Part shown: in pieces, positions 46,822 to 57,757 of the stretch
Layout of the letters: each line of letters starts with the position of its first letter
Numbering within the stretch: position 1 is the stretch's first letter
Source of the DNA: Membranipora membranacea
Lineage: Eukaryota; Bryozoa; Gymnolaemata; Cheilostomatida; Membraniporidae
Length of the DNA: 64,000 nt
NCBI GenBank assembly: GCA_914767715.1
Contig: OU612065.1
Coordinates: 29,388,001 to 29,452,000 of the forward strand
Direction of reading: 5' to 3'
Made by a program: the position numbers and the translations under genes
Notes under the pieces: generated by a model
What the model was told of the DNA's origin: nothing
Databases searched by the model: none
Seen by the model: only the letters and a program-made list of their open reading frames with translations

Positions 46822-47485
46822 TGAATAGCATCAAAACGTGCCAGATTTTTCCAGGTTGTCTTCAAACAATTATCACAGAGGACACAGTGTTATTATAGTT
46901 GAAAATCACATTCTCCCACCTCATTGCCAGATTGATCGAGCAGCAAATTCCAACCCCGAACATGTCCCTCAATTCATAGCCTTACCTCATGAAATAATTT
47001 TTGAAAAAATGTGACATCATAAAAAACCTTTCATAGACAATCTTTTGTAGATAAAATGTGACGGATATACATTGAACTCAATCTCTCGATAAACTTTTTA
47101 ACTTCTGTAAAACATTATACAGAATCAGCTTTTTAATAAAATCTTTTAGAAAATGAATAAAAAATGGAGTGAAGCCGCTGGTTGTAACTCGATATGATAT
47201 TCAACTGAATTTGCACGATATATATAATCATATTTTACTGCTATTGCCACCAAGAGGAGTGTCGTGTAACAAAAATTACGATAGACAACAAATAGAAAAT
47301 CGCGCTTAGCGCTTAGTGTTCTCTTTTGTAGAGAACATCAGCTCAGTATGAACAAAATTATTGTAATTTTTTTCCAAAGATAAACAAAGTTGACTTATTA
47401 CCTTTCTACTGAACAACAAGACAACTTGGTACAAAAAACTTAGCATGTCACACAAGAGCCATATTTCCCAGATTCTTAGCAGTAC

Positions 47486-47611
47486 TTTACTGTTAGTTGT
47501 TTCAATAGACCAGGAAACTGATAAATTTAGAGTTTTTCGTTATCATTTTCCTGGTCTATTGAAACAACTAACAGTAAAATGATAACGAAAAACTCTAAAT
47601 TTATCAGTTTC
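47486..47611. repeat. Interleaved double inverted repeat (A-B-A'-B')
   Basis: Segment A (47486-47517) is the exact complement of A' (47547-47578), and segment B (47514-47549) the exact complement of B' (47576-47611). The order A-B-A'-B' means that the two stems interlock as in an H-type pseudoknot and cannot both form as ordinary hairpins. Neighbouring segments overlap by 3-4 bases (GAAA/TTTC). Confidence 0.95.
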
Positions 47612-47980
47612 AACAGTTAACTTAGTTAGGATACCGTTGGGCCATACATGTCCTGATATTTGTCATTTTAAAGCTGTATGACAGCAAGGAAATAATTAAT
47701 CATGGACTAAAAGCTTCAAAGTATTATTTAATTATTTCATAAACTCATTCTCTATTGCAGTATTCAAAAAAACAACAGGTTACTGCAGGATTAATTTAAT
47801 AACAAAAGATTTATTCTCTTTCGGTTCATCTTATTCACAAAGTACACGAATCCATGCGATCCTTGTCCAACTATGTACACCCATACATCTATATATCATC
47901 CTCATTATTCTAGTTGGTTTTTTCTACACATTCAGAACAAGGAAATCATAAATCATGAATTAAAAGCTTCAGAGATTGGG

Positions 47981-48043
47981 GACTTTATTAGGATGGAGTA
48001 ATCAAGGAGTTGTAGACCTACAACTCCTTAGAGTAATAAAGTA
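47981..48043. repeat. Foldback with 12-bp core arms
   Basis: AAGGAGTTGTAG and its exact complement (48004-48015, 48018-48029) around AC, nested inside outer arms ACTTTATTA/TAATAAAGT. Confidence 0.85.
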
Positions 48044-48730
48044 AAGTTTTTGCTTATACAACTATTGATTAAAAACAGGACTTATGTCCTCCTCCAACAG
48101 GATTTGAAATGGATTTAAAATTGGTATTAAAAGGTATGAAAAAACGATTATAGGATTAAAACTCTGTCACCTTTGGCGTTTATACCAGATAATGTCAAGT
48201 TAAAGACTACACACAAACCAAACAGGATGTAACGCTAAAAGGCTGGTTAAGGTACAACGGCTGAGTCAGATAATCCGTGACATACCAGTGGTTACAGTGG
48301 CGACAATTAATAATAATTATATTGAAGACAAGGCAGTACAATTCACTGCTGTAGACCATAGATTTTATAATAATAGTAATAAATGTTGTATGTCTATGCT
48401 GTAAACTTACTGCCAATATATCCAAATTTTTCTAGGACTTGGCGTCGTCGAACCTACTATCATAAAATTCTCTCAACAAGAAATGTGCTGTAAGCTCTTT
48501 TCGTTGTAAAAATATGTAATGACTGTCTTCTGATTTGGTAAATTACGTCAAAGAAAATAAGTGGCTGCTTGGTAAAAGGAATAGTAGTCTGCCATCTAAA
48601 GCTGCGAATTTTGAAACATCGAAATTGATATAGGTAAATAAGGTAAAATCTCGGATTTAGGCAACCAAGCTCTCCTGTTTTTTCTTTAATGAATAATAAG
48701 TTATCTTCTTCAAATCAAAGTTAATTTCTT

Positions 48731-48788
48731 TGATGCATCATAGACTAATATATTAAGACTTAATATATTAAGTCTATGGTATGCATCA
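48731..48788. repeat. CATAGACTTAAT hairpin element, copy 1
   Basis: CATAGACTAATATATTAAG faces its complement (one-base indel). The unit is bounded by the direct repeat ATGCATCA on both sides (48733-48740 and 48781-48788). Confidence 0.85.
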
Positions 48789-49250
48789 AAAGGGGAAGAA
48801 AAAAGGGAAGGGAATCTAGTTTAATCTAGCTATGAGGGTAGGGTGTAGGTTTCTTATCCCTCTTAAGTCCATGGACTTATGGAGTTCGTCTAACTCCTGG
48901 GTCTACCAGCAGGTTTCTCTGGATTTCTATAAAACTGAGAGATAATTGGCGGCAGATTTTGCAGCCTCATCATCCCAAACACTATTTTGCCACTCATTCT
49001 CCAGGATGTGGTGAATGATATGACCCATTAATTTTGACAATATTCGTAACAAACATTTTATTTCATAGTTTTTGACCATGAGCAGACCTATGCAGGCCTG
49101 TACCGACAAAACATAAGCTTGATATATCGTTTTATCATAATTTTAAACGGATTAAAATATTTATTTAGTGTGTCATAACAGTTTTCAATTTACAGCAGGG
49201 ATTATAGTGAACACCAGTAAACAGGTACTGGTATAATGATTGGCGGCAGA

Positions 49251-49271
49251 TAGTCTGAGCCCCCAGACTTT
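49251..49271 (+). repeat. TAGTCTGAGCCCC element, copy 3 (short)
   Basis: TAGTCTGAGCCCCCAGACTT only; the C-rich tail is missing. Confidence 0.7.
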
Positions 49272-49449
49272 TTATGATGATTCTCAGCTTATGCTCTGTA
49301 ACTATCTGGGCCGTAGTTTAGAAAAAATGGTAGGGGATGCAAAAGTCTGAGGCGAGTCCAAAGCATCACCAGGAGGATTGCTGTAGGCTTCTCCCCAAGC
49401 GGCTATTTAAGGCATATAATAAGCAAATGGAAATCATAGAGGAATAGTT

Positions 49450-49571
49450 TAAGCGCTTAAACGGTGTCGAAATAGCTGGTAGTAGCATTTCATTATCAAC
49501 CACTTTGGTTTGGGAAAGCGGTTGATAATGAAATGCCTCTACCAGCATCCCGTCAGCGTTTAAGAGCTGAA
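49450..49571. repeat. GCTGGTAGTAGCATTTC foldback, copy 1
   Basis: Arms of about 30 bp (49475-49505 and 49518-49546) around a 12-base loop, with weaker complementarity extending outward (CTTAAACG/CGTTTAAG). The same foldback recurs at 59730-59810. Confidence 0.9.
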
Positions 49572-49613
49572 ACTAATAGAGGAGCTGATTCTCTGACATG
49601 GAGTATAAAATTT

Positions 49614-49905
49614 TTGCCGTAATTTCTTTGGCACGTTTTTGGAAAACTTCTATCCAGGATGATATTGTCTGCCAAATAAACAGTGTATATATAACTAGCA
49701 TTCCATTATAGGTTTTATATGCAATTACTGCCATTCTGTGAATCGATTAACATCAATGCCATTGTAACTGTGAGGAGAGTGAGATTTTCCATGTATAGGC
49801 ATCCAAAAAAAAAAGTTTAATGTGACTTTTGCCGTAATTTCTTTGGCACGCTACGGAAAAGATTCATCCATGATGATATTGTCTGCCAAATAAAATAGTG
49901 TACAA
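49614..49905. repeat. 80-bp direct duplication
   Basis: TTTGCCGTAATTTCTTTGGC ... GATGATATTGTCTGCCAAAT occurs at about 49614-49682 and again at about 49828-49894. Confidence 0.85.
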
Positions 49906-49910
49906 TATTG

Positions 49911-49962
49911 TAGTCTGAGCCCCCCAGACTTTTGCCCCTAGTCCGACGCTCCCCCCCCCCCC
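49911..49962 (+). repeat. TAGTCTGAGCCCC element, copy 4
   Basis: TAGTCTGAGCCCCCCAGACT followed by TTTGCCCC, TCCGACGCT and a run of C. Confidence 0.8.
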
Positions 49963-50098
49963 AATAATATTGTCTTTTTTATGATGAGCTATGCACATTT
50001 TACCAACTAGGCTTCCTTCTTTTTTCCCACTCACCACTCTCTCCACTTGATGTAGTTAGGTTGTTCGTGAATTAATGATGATGAATTTAGGTTGAGGC

Positions 50099-50133
50099 TA
50101 GTCTGAGCCCCCCAGACTTATGCCCCCCCCCCG
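50099..50133 (+). repeat. TAGTCTGAGCCCC element, copy 5
   Basis: TAGTCTGAGCCCCCCAGACT, TATG, then a run of C. Confidence 0.8.
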
Positions 50134-50867
50134 CCAGTTGAGGCAGGATTTGACTAAATTCCTACCTGCCAAAAATGAAACTTTTTTAATTTCTACCAGC
50201 TGGCACAAAAGCAAGACCCAGTTTCCTCTTATAATACAACCTTCAAGCTTTATGTTTAGGATGCCATCATTTTGATGGGCAAAGCACATTATCTCCAATA
50301 TCAACTGCCAAAACTCTTATTGTTCTTTTTCAGCAGCGCCTCAACCGTTTTCAATATCAACTTAGGTTATTTATTGGATTAAATACTACAAGGAATATAG
50401 GCCTTGGATAAGCATCATCCCATTATCACGAATTATCATGGCATTCACTGCAAATAAAAATTAAAAATATATTTTACTCAGTTGGCACAACAGGTCACCC
50501 CACTGCAGCAAATAAAATGGTGGATATAAACATTGTGTGATGGTCAAGGGAATGAACTCTTAATCACCACTGAGAAATTTTGCTGAATGTCTTGATTAGG
50601 GTTATCATGAAAAAAATAATCCACCCCTGTTGGTCCCGTTGGTTATCTAACTCAGAGAAATGAAGAGGAGGTTCATTGCTCAGAGGGCGGTGTCACAAAA
50701 TAAGGATTATCTGGTTTTATAATCGAAAATAAATAACAATGATTGATCGAAGCTGTAGATATGCAATGGATTAACGCTGGGTATAAATTGATGTCCAAAG
50801 GTTTTCAAGCTCAATTTGAGTTGTGGAACCAGTCTGACGAGTAAGAAGTGTCTATTGGAAAAAGAGA

Positions 50868-51963
50868 ATGGTCTCGCTAACAAGCCGTCTAATATTTGCT
50901 TTTTCAGCTTCTCTCCTCTATTGTCTGATGGTTGATGCTTCTATCCCATCGCGATGTTATCTCCCCGAAGATCCAGGATTCTGTGGAAGAAGCATCGGGC
51001 GCTATTATTATGACACCAATCGCGGAGAGTGTAAACGTTTCTACTACCAGGGATGCGCTGGAAATCAGAACAATTTTGAGTAAGTACTTTCAATTGAAAA
51101 ACCCTCACGCATGACAATTTCCCATCAATAAAGTGCGTTGCTTGTTGTTTTCGTGGATCTGAATACTTATTTCTTGATCGCAAAAATCTTCACTTTATCA
51201 ATCTGGTCCTCAATAAAGTTAGATGACATGAAATAAGATGCATGTTTGCAAAAATGGACAATTGGAGAAGCGTGGCTACAAAATAGTTATCTATAACTAA
51301 ATTGCAGATTAGAAACAAAATTTATACTATTAGTACTCATCGTCGTACCGATTCGAATTCTCTTTTGGGTACAAATTTGATTGGATACATGAGTACCCTT
51401 TATATCACAAAACAGCCTTCCTCCCCCTTATAAGAGATCTAACTTTATCCATCTCATTGCAGATTTTAAACAAATAAATAGGAAATAAATAGTAAATATT
51501 GACTTTATTGTTACAGAAATACAGATCGTGTAAGATCCTGAACTTTTTTTATTTCAGCTTAAAAGTACAATGCGAGTCAGTTTGTAAGCAGAGCCAGAGC
51601 CAAAATTGCTTGGATAGAAAAGATAGAGGACCTTGTCCTCTTTCAATCACAAGATACTACTATGACCAGTACCGGAACGAATGCCGCATATTTACGTGGG
51701 GCGGCTGCCTTGCAAACAGAAACAATTTTGGGTATGTATACCAAATCTTGTCATTGGAATTGGAAATTTCCCTTAACCGAAAAAATATGCAATGCAATAA
51801 TGGATGATGTTTTTCCATCGATGTTCTACAAAAGATCTCCATAATAACTTAATGGTATCCCCTTTTTCCATCCTCTCAAATTTGAGATTCAAGCAATCAT
51901 TGCCTAATAAACCATCTCCTTTATTTCAGTACATATGAGGAGTGTGATCGATCCTGTTTGTAA
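50868..51963 (+). CDS. Secreted double-Kunitz-domain protein
   Basis: Three exons (50868-51079, 51558-51731, 51930-51963) splice in phase to 139 residues. Residues 1-24 are a signal peptide. Kunitz domain 1 has cysteines 30, 39, 55, 63, 76 and 80; domain 2 has 88, 97, 113, 121, 134 and 138. Both have the canonical 8-15-7-12-3 spacing, three disulfides each, the aromatic RYYYD strand and the N-N-F motif near the fifth Cys. An intron interrupts each domain at the same NNF position, so the domains arose by exon duplication. Kunitz proteins usually block serine proteases through a Lys or Arg at P1. Here P1 is Gly40 and Pro98, so classic trypsin inhibition is doubtful and another binding role is possible. 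The ATG is the only one ahead of the signal peptide. AATAAA follows at 52120. Confidence 0.92.
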
Positions 51964-52119
51964 TAACACTCCTACCAATTTGGCAGAGAAATCAGGAAGA
52001 AAAGAAATAATGCCTGTTGCGGCATTTTGCACCAACACCATGATAATATTGTATTCGATTCAATCTTAATTCAACTACTCTATCGTAATCTTACTTCTGT
52101 GTCATTTTTATTATGCATA

Positions 52120-52125
52120 AATAAA
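52120..52125 (+). promoter_or_regulatory. Candidate polyadenylation signal of the Kunitz gene
   Basis: AATAAA in GCATAAATAAATT, about 160 bases after the stop codon. Confidence 0.45.
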
Positions 52126-52240
52126 TTAATATTATATTATATGTATTTATTGGCAACCAAAGTCATCTCATTGGAAATGTTTTGCACTCAGTGCCAGAAA
52201 AAAAATTGAAACAAAAAAAGAATCAGAAAGGAAATAATAT

Positions 52241-52320
52241 CAACAATGATCATAGACTTAATAATATTATTATAATAATTATTAATTATAATTATTATTA
52301 AGTCTATGTCAATGATGTTG
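52241..52320. repeat. CATAGACTTAAT hairpin element, copy 2
   Basis: CATAGACTTAATAATATTAT... faces ...ATTATTAAGTCTATG, with flanking AATGAT on both sides as a possible target duplication. Confidence 0.85.
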
Positions 52321-53252
52321 GTCAAGTTGATAATATGAGTGAGCCATTGGGTCATTATGTAGTATAAATAGTAACTCTTTGGCTAAACTTAATTACCACT
52401 GGCATATAACACACTGTCTTAGCAATGAATTACCTAAAATGCACCAAATGCTTCCAATTCTAATGTTTGTGCGGTGCGTTGCGGTGCGATAGAAAGAAAG
52501 ATTGGTAGTACGTTGGTACCAAGTTAAAAAAGAAGCTACTAATAGGAGAAAGAGCCAGAGTGCACGAGAAAGGCTTACGCGCTAACATCTTACAATCCAG
52601 TTCACACACAACCGAAGTAGGGATACAAGAAACAATTACACAACAAAATTTAATATCCCATCATTTTTGATGAGGAAAATAGCACATATTTTGAATCTCA
52701 TCTAGCCGCTTTTCTAACAGCCTGATATTGCAATTACATCTTTGTCATATGTTTTTTCCGTCCGAATGACAAGTGAGAGAAAAAATTTTATAGATCGCTA
52801 TAATGATGATATGAATACCGATTATTGTAGTGTGTTAGACATGTTTGTGTGTGAAAGATGTGCTAGTTTTGCAGAGAGATTTTACAAACAGTTTGAGGCA
52901 TATCAACCCATTCTCTTTAGAGGCAGCAATCGGTTAGCGCCCTTGCTATTCACTGCCAGGCGATTCGTGACGCAGGAGTCCTCAAGGTTGATTGTTCCGC
53001 CCCCCCCCCTTATCATCCTCCTGCTAAAGCGATAAGTTTTGGTTGTACGATTACAATTAGTGGCATGGTACAGTTTTAAGTATATGATGTGTTATGTTTG
53101 TTGCACTCAGAAAAGGTTTGGGATCCGCTGTGCTTATAAGCAGCAGTAGATTTTATGTAATGTCTCTTCATTCGAGACATTGTGCGACCATGGACATCAT
53201 TTTTTTGCTCAGACTTAGTTCTCCTGTAACTGTTACCTACACTTCAAAACTA

Positions 53253-53470
53253 CACTGACATCGAAATTACACTATAAACATGTGTTTCTCTGATCGTTAG
53301 AGTCAATTTAGTAGCAGTACCTAACATGTACCCACCACTAATTAATAAAATTAAATACGGGTCCGTCACACCAAATTCCTTGTGATGGTACTCCTACTAA
53401 GTGAATAAATTCACTCTCTATCGATCAAAGATATACATGCAATAGTATATCACGTGACCAATGTGCATCT
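53253..53470 (+). repeat. Dispersed repeat, copy 1 (partner 61012-61212)
   Basis: Aligned in the same direction with 61012-61212 through CTGACATCGA, TACCTAAC, CACACCAAATTCCTTGTGA/TACACCAAATTCCTTGTGA and CTCTCTATCGATCA. Non-coding. Confidence 0.8.
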
Positions 53471-53585
53471 GAACTTCATCTCATTATGTTTACATAATTG
53501 CTTGGTATCGTAATTAATTTCTCAGTCTTTGACAACACACTTGAGATACTGAATTCAATCAAAGAAAAACTCATTCGTTCTATAT

Positions 53586-53623
53586 TATCACAGAGTAAGG
53601 ATATATATCCTTACTCTGTGATA
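53586..53623. repeat. Perfect 38-bp palindrome
   Basis: TATCACAGAGTAAGGATAT meets its exact complement with no loop. Confidence 0.95.
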
Positions 53624-53901
53624 TTATCAGGGAATAAAAGGGGGACCTTATGAGCCATTTCTTCCTGCTTGTGACATTATACTATCAAATTTCTAAGAAG
53701 CATTACAAGAGCAATGGAAACAAAGGCTAAGATAAGCCACACCATTGCTACAATAAAATTAAACATATTTATTGAAACATTCTGAGCACTCAAGTTCAAG
53801 TGTCGGATTCCAAAAAGCTGCAGCATTTCATACAAAAAACAAGGCAGCTTATTGATCATCATCATCACATAAAAGAATTGGCACCTGATCGCAGAGCCGC
53901 C

Positions 53902-55760
53902 ATGTCTTACTCTTATCCAAAAAACAGCGTACAGCCACAACCTCCTCCGTATGATCAATATAACCAAGGTAGGTAAAATATTATATCGTTTCTCAGTCTA
54001 CATAGGCTACAAATCATTGCTGCCAAATCCTGCGGGGAGCTTTATTCAGTTTATGGCTCGTTGCTGCTCCTCAGGAAGTCCTATATTGCAGTAAACTACT
54101 TGTACGCTTAAAAGTTTAATGTTTAAAGTTTAATGAGGATGTATCAATTTGAGGATTTAGGGGGCATTCTGATACTCCTCAAAGCCACCAAAAAGCTTTT
54201 GATTCCTTCTTAAAACCTGTGAGAAAATTATCAGGGAAACAGGACTGCGGTGGAATTCAAACTCACCAAGAGTATTTGGGCTACCTAAACTGAACAACAT
54301 GTTTATTCTATGAGGCTAGAGAAGTGACCTGTGTACATAAAGCTGTGCAGAGACAATGACACTCTCAGACATCCTATCCTAAAAATTGATTCCTGCACAC
54401 ACACAAAATTGTGATAATAATATTAGCCCCCCCCGGGAGATTTCATGCGTGACATTTATTTGAAAGAAAGATAAAAGAATCCAAGACCCTTCTTCTGTGA
54501 AATAGTTTTCAGCCCTAAACCAACACCACAACCAATCAAATCTACACAGATACGCAGAGAAGCAGACCGAACTTTGATTTAAATCTGTGCTGGTTGATTG
54601 TGTCATATGAAAAGTAAATTTTACCATTGTTATACTAGATACTATGCAAGCTTTCTTTTTAGATGTCCGGTCTCAAAGGCCTCCACCACCACATGGGACA
54701 GGGGGAATGCATGGGGTGAGTAGGCTATTCAAATACACTTTATTTGTTCGGTATTGCGTCACACTGATACCAATTATTTTTTTCTGTATTCTGCTATAAA
54801 GAGGCGTTGTACTCTTAGAAGTAAATAGTAATGTTCAAAGGAAGTAAATAAACCACACATTCATAGAAAGTTGGTAGTTGATACAGCTCTAGGTTGAAGT
54901 ATCCTATATTTCGAAACTCTATTGTCAATCAACCCTTGTACATAAGTTGGAGTTGTGTTCTTGCAGACGGCTGACCACCTCGGGTTTTCTATCTTCAACT
55001 TCCTTTGCTGTTGTTGGTGTATTGGTATTGCTGCCATAGTCAAGTCAGTAGCAGTGCGAAATGCTAAAAAGCGAGGAGACTCCGCCGGTGCTGCAGCATC
55101 CTCCCAAGAAGCCCTGCGACTTAACAAGATAGCTCTTGGTAAGTGAACAAGTTTCAAAATCTGTGTACACCATAGACTTAATAATAAATAAAAAAATAAT
55201 AATTTACAATTAAGTCTATGGTACGTACACACAAATTGATAGTAACCAAAGGTACCCTTCTGAAGCTGCTTTCTCTAGAGATGCCCTACTGGTGGTCAAT
55301 ATAATCCCATTAGGTATTGATCAAGTTTCTTTCGTTATTTTCATTTGAGAAACTTAGCCGGTTCTGTAACGTATCACAAAATACTTTGATTCCCACAGCG
55401 CAAATTATCTGGAGTGACTGTGATGATCGGTTCGAGCTTTTAGAAGCAGTTATGGTCACGGTAATGGATGCAATCAAACTCTGATAGACTGAGATCAACT
55501 TGGCGCCGAATTTTGCGGCCGCCCCATAAGGCACCTTTATTTCTTAGTCTTTGGACAGAGACAAAAACTTGTGATATTCACCCACATTTTAACCCACAGT
55601 GAGAAAAGTTTGGTTTTTTTTAAACAAACTGGCTACTCTTTGTCCTATTTCAGGGTTTGGTATCGTGATGTACATAATCCTGATTATCATCCTTGTCGTT
55701 AATAATGCTGTGAATGGGAACTCTAGCACCTACAGTTATCGTCGTATAAGAATCGGATAA
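53902..55760 (+). CDS. CD225/dispanin (IFITM-related) two-helix membrane protein
   Basis: Four exons (53902-53968, 54663-54715, 54967-55138, 55654-55760) splice in phase to 132 residues. Residues 1-40 are a Pro/Gln/Tyr-rich cytosolic tail (QPQPPPY, RPPPPHG). The CD225 domain starts at 41 with DHLGFSIFNFLCCCWCIGIA, an amphipathic helix plus first membrane helix with clustered cysteines at 54, 55, 56 and 58, which are palmitoylated in vertebrate relatives. The conserved loop VRNAKKRGDSAGA and SQEALRLNKIAL follows, then the second helix (about 99-115) and a short polar end. Dispanins act at membranes; vertebrate IFITMs restrict virus entry and PRRT2 regulates vesicle fusion. The Pro-rich tail is closer to PRRT/TMEM-type dispanins than to IFITM. 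Which role holds here cannot be told. A hairpin element sits in intron 3. Confidence 0.9.
55163..55230. repeat. CATAGACTTAAT hairpin element, copy 3, in the last intron of the CD225 gene
   Basis: CATAGACTTAATAATAAATA... faces ...ATTAAGTCTATG, 32 bases past exon 3. GTACAC flanks both sides. Confidence 0.85.
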
Positions 55761-55764
55761 TCAT

Positions 55765-57755
55765 TGTTGACAAGTAGGGCATACACTGATTAGTCTGGCA
55801 AGAATTATAACCAAGTTAAAGTTTAAACTTCCAGGTTTCCCAATTCATTTCATAAATTAAAACCATACTCAAATCAAAATTTACAGAAAATACTTTGATA
55901 GTTGATGGTTTATGGTACCAAAAATATAAAAAAAATTGTAAATCGAGAGTTGTGTTATTTTTTCTCATGAGAAGATGACTTTTACATGATCACATTAATG
56001 TCCTCTCGAGTTCAGCTAGTCGTGTCTTTAGTGCTGCAGCAATCAGATTCAGCTCATCATCATCAGAGTTTTATGTATGCCTCAAGTAACTTCAAACTGT
56101 GATTCCCTTAAGTAAAAGATAAAATAAGTCTTAAACATTTGAAGCATGCGTTAGTTTCTTGTTTTATTGCACATTTTGCCATTAGGATATGCTATATTTT
56201 GTGTTGGAATAAAACTGAACAGCCGTTTAACCTTTTGCAATGTGAGATTGGTGATTTTATGCCCAAATAACAATTTTGATAGCCAATTGATCACTCTAAC
56301 ACCCTTTACAGACAGTCAGAGATTGATTGAGAGATGTTGTAAATGTTGTAGATTCAGAACAGCCACACAAATAATCGCTGTGAGAGTAAACTTGTGGGAC
56401 TCATGCTAATGCTGGTAACATTACATTGGCATAGCTTGCATAACAAACACACCCAGACATACCTGGTAATGTATTCCAGCCTGATGATCATCAAACAGCA
56501 GTTACCTGCTTCCTTTACCAATGAGCTAAGGTTGATGTCTTTGTAAGTGATGGCTGTGCTCACAGGTCGCAAACTATGAAAACCCGACTGAAAGTAAAAA
56601 AGATTCAATGAATATGGTGATGCAGGCAAATTAGCACTGGTTTTTGATATGCCAGAGACAAAGGTCTAGAAGAATCCAAACTTAAGCTATGTGGGTATTT
56701 TCAAAGAACCTCTATCTTTGCTTGTATGAAAGCGGTTGAAGAATTATGATGGCAGAGTGGAAGTTGTGTGTAATTGGATGGAGGACACACAGTATGATCA
56801 TAAGCTCCATTTAGGTCAGTGCATTGATGAAGGTGCTAGTGAGGCTATAGATAAAACCGATGAAAATGAATAGTGAGATCGTAACGACACGTACACTGGG
56901 CTGACAGCAAGAAGTGACAGTGACAGTTTATTAGGAGAAGGATATTATTGATAGAGAGGGACTTTGATCTTAACAGGCTAGATAAAAAACGAATCAGTAA
57001 AAAAGGAAACCCTCATTTAAACTAAGCAAGCCGGCAAAAATTGTTGAAAAATGAAAATAACCACTCTGCAAACTATCCATGTATGTTTTATATATGGTAA
57101 AGGGTAAGGCAATCAATCTTCCCTAACATTTGGTGCGGTGAGACTGTTGATTGATGCCTCCTCCGACCTCAATGAATAAGCAAAGTTATGAAGTAATACT
57201 AAGTAAGCTGTAAACAATAGTACGGCCACAAAAATGTTGCTTAAAAATGCTTTGTACGGTGTGAGTGATGGATGGAATGAATTCAGATATGTAGTTTGAG
57301 CAGTGAGGTGACAGTAGCTGATAGCTATGGTTTCAAGCAAGGGCTCATGAGGGGAGGGTCTTATGACACTCTTACATCAATCAAACAAAAGGTCCGCACC
57401 TATGCTAGAGGTATGTGAGTAAAGGTGAAGGGAGACCAGAGCCAAAATTAATATGCATAAGCGATGCCTAGTGCACAAAAATTGATGGCCATATTTTATT
57501 TTTCCCAACAACATTGGCCAAATATATAGAAATATATTGCAATTAATGAGGCTCAACTTAAATAACCTGTGAAGAATTGTTGGTTACACATTGGGGATTG
57601 CTTCATCTAGCATTGCAAATATATACATATAGCTGCCAAACTCAGTGTTTTTATATACAAGATGCCTGACTGGTCCATTACCTGGTCACTATAATCAAAG
57701 ATACTAAATATACAGTTGTGATTGCTATGATACAATCATGGTGTTTAGATGGATT
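55765..57755. other. Non-coding stretch between the convergent CD225 and PTAR1 genes
   Basis: No gene recognised. A 47-codon open stretch at 56730-56873 (reading VEVVCNWMEDTQYDHKLHLG) looks coding-like but has no start, partner exon or known motif. Confidence 0.4.
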
Positions 57756-57757
57756 AC

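Larger units (their letters stand above)
35250..46860. repeat. Tandem duplication of an NHL-receptor gene unit (two units of about 5.4 kb)
   Basis: Units run from about 35250 to 40620 and from about 41400 to 46860. Similarity extends from the promoter region through all six exons, parts of the introns, the 3'UTR (TCCCAGGCTAGCC..GCATGCTAACATG near 40105 and 46350) and the downstream AATAAA. The translation starts are 6,138 bases apart. Confidence 0.85.
46865..50860. other. Non-coding, hairpin-rich stretch
   Basis: No gene recognised in 4 kb. It carries an interleaved inverted repeat, three further foldbacks, three TAGTCTGAGCCCC elements and an 80-bp direct duplication. Confidence 0.55.
51970..53895. 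other. Non-coding stretch between the Kunitz and CD225 genes
   Basis: Contains the Kunitz 3'UTR with AATAAA at 52120-52125, a hairpin element (52241-52320), a dispersed repeat (53253-53470) and a perfect palindrome (53586-53623). A 97-codon frame at 52742-53035 has no recognisable content. Confidence 0.5.

Noticed and set aside
47486-48788. CRISPR-like array from the many repeats
   Set aside because: The repeats are inverted hairpins of different sequence, not regularly spaced direct repeats, and the genome is eukaryotic.
56730-56873. 47-codon coding-like stretch (VEVVCNWMEDTQYDHKLHLG)
   Set aside because: No start codon, no partner exon and no recognised family; kept only as a remark in the intergenic entry.
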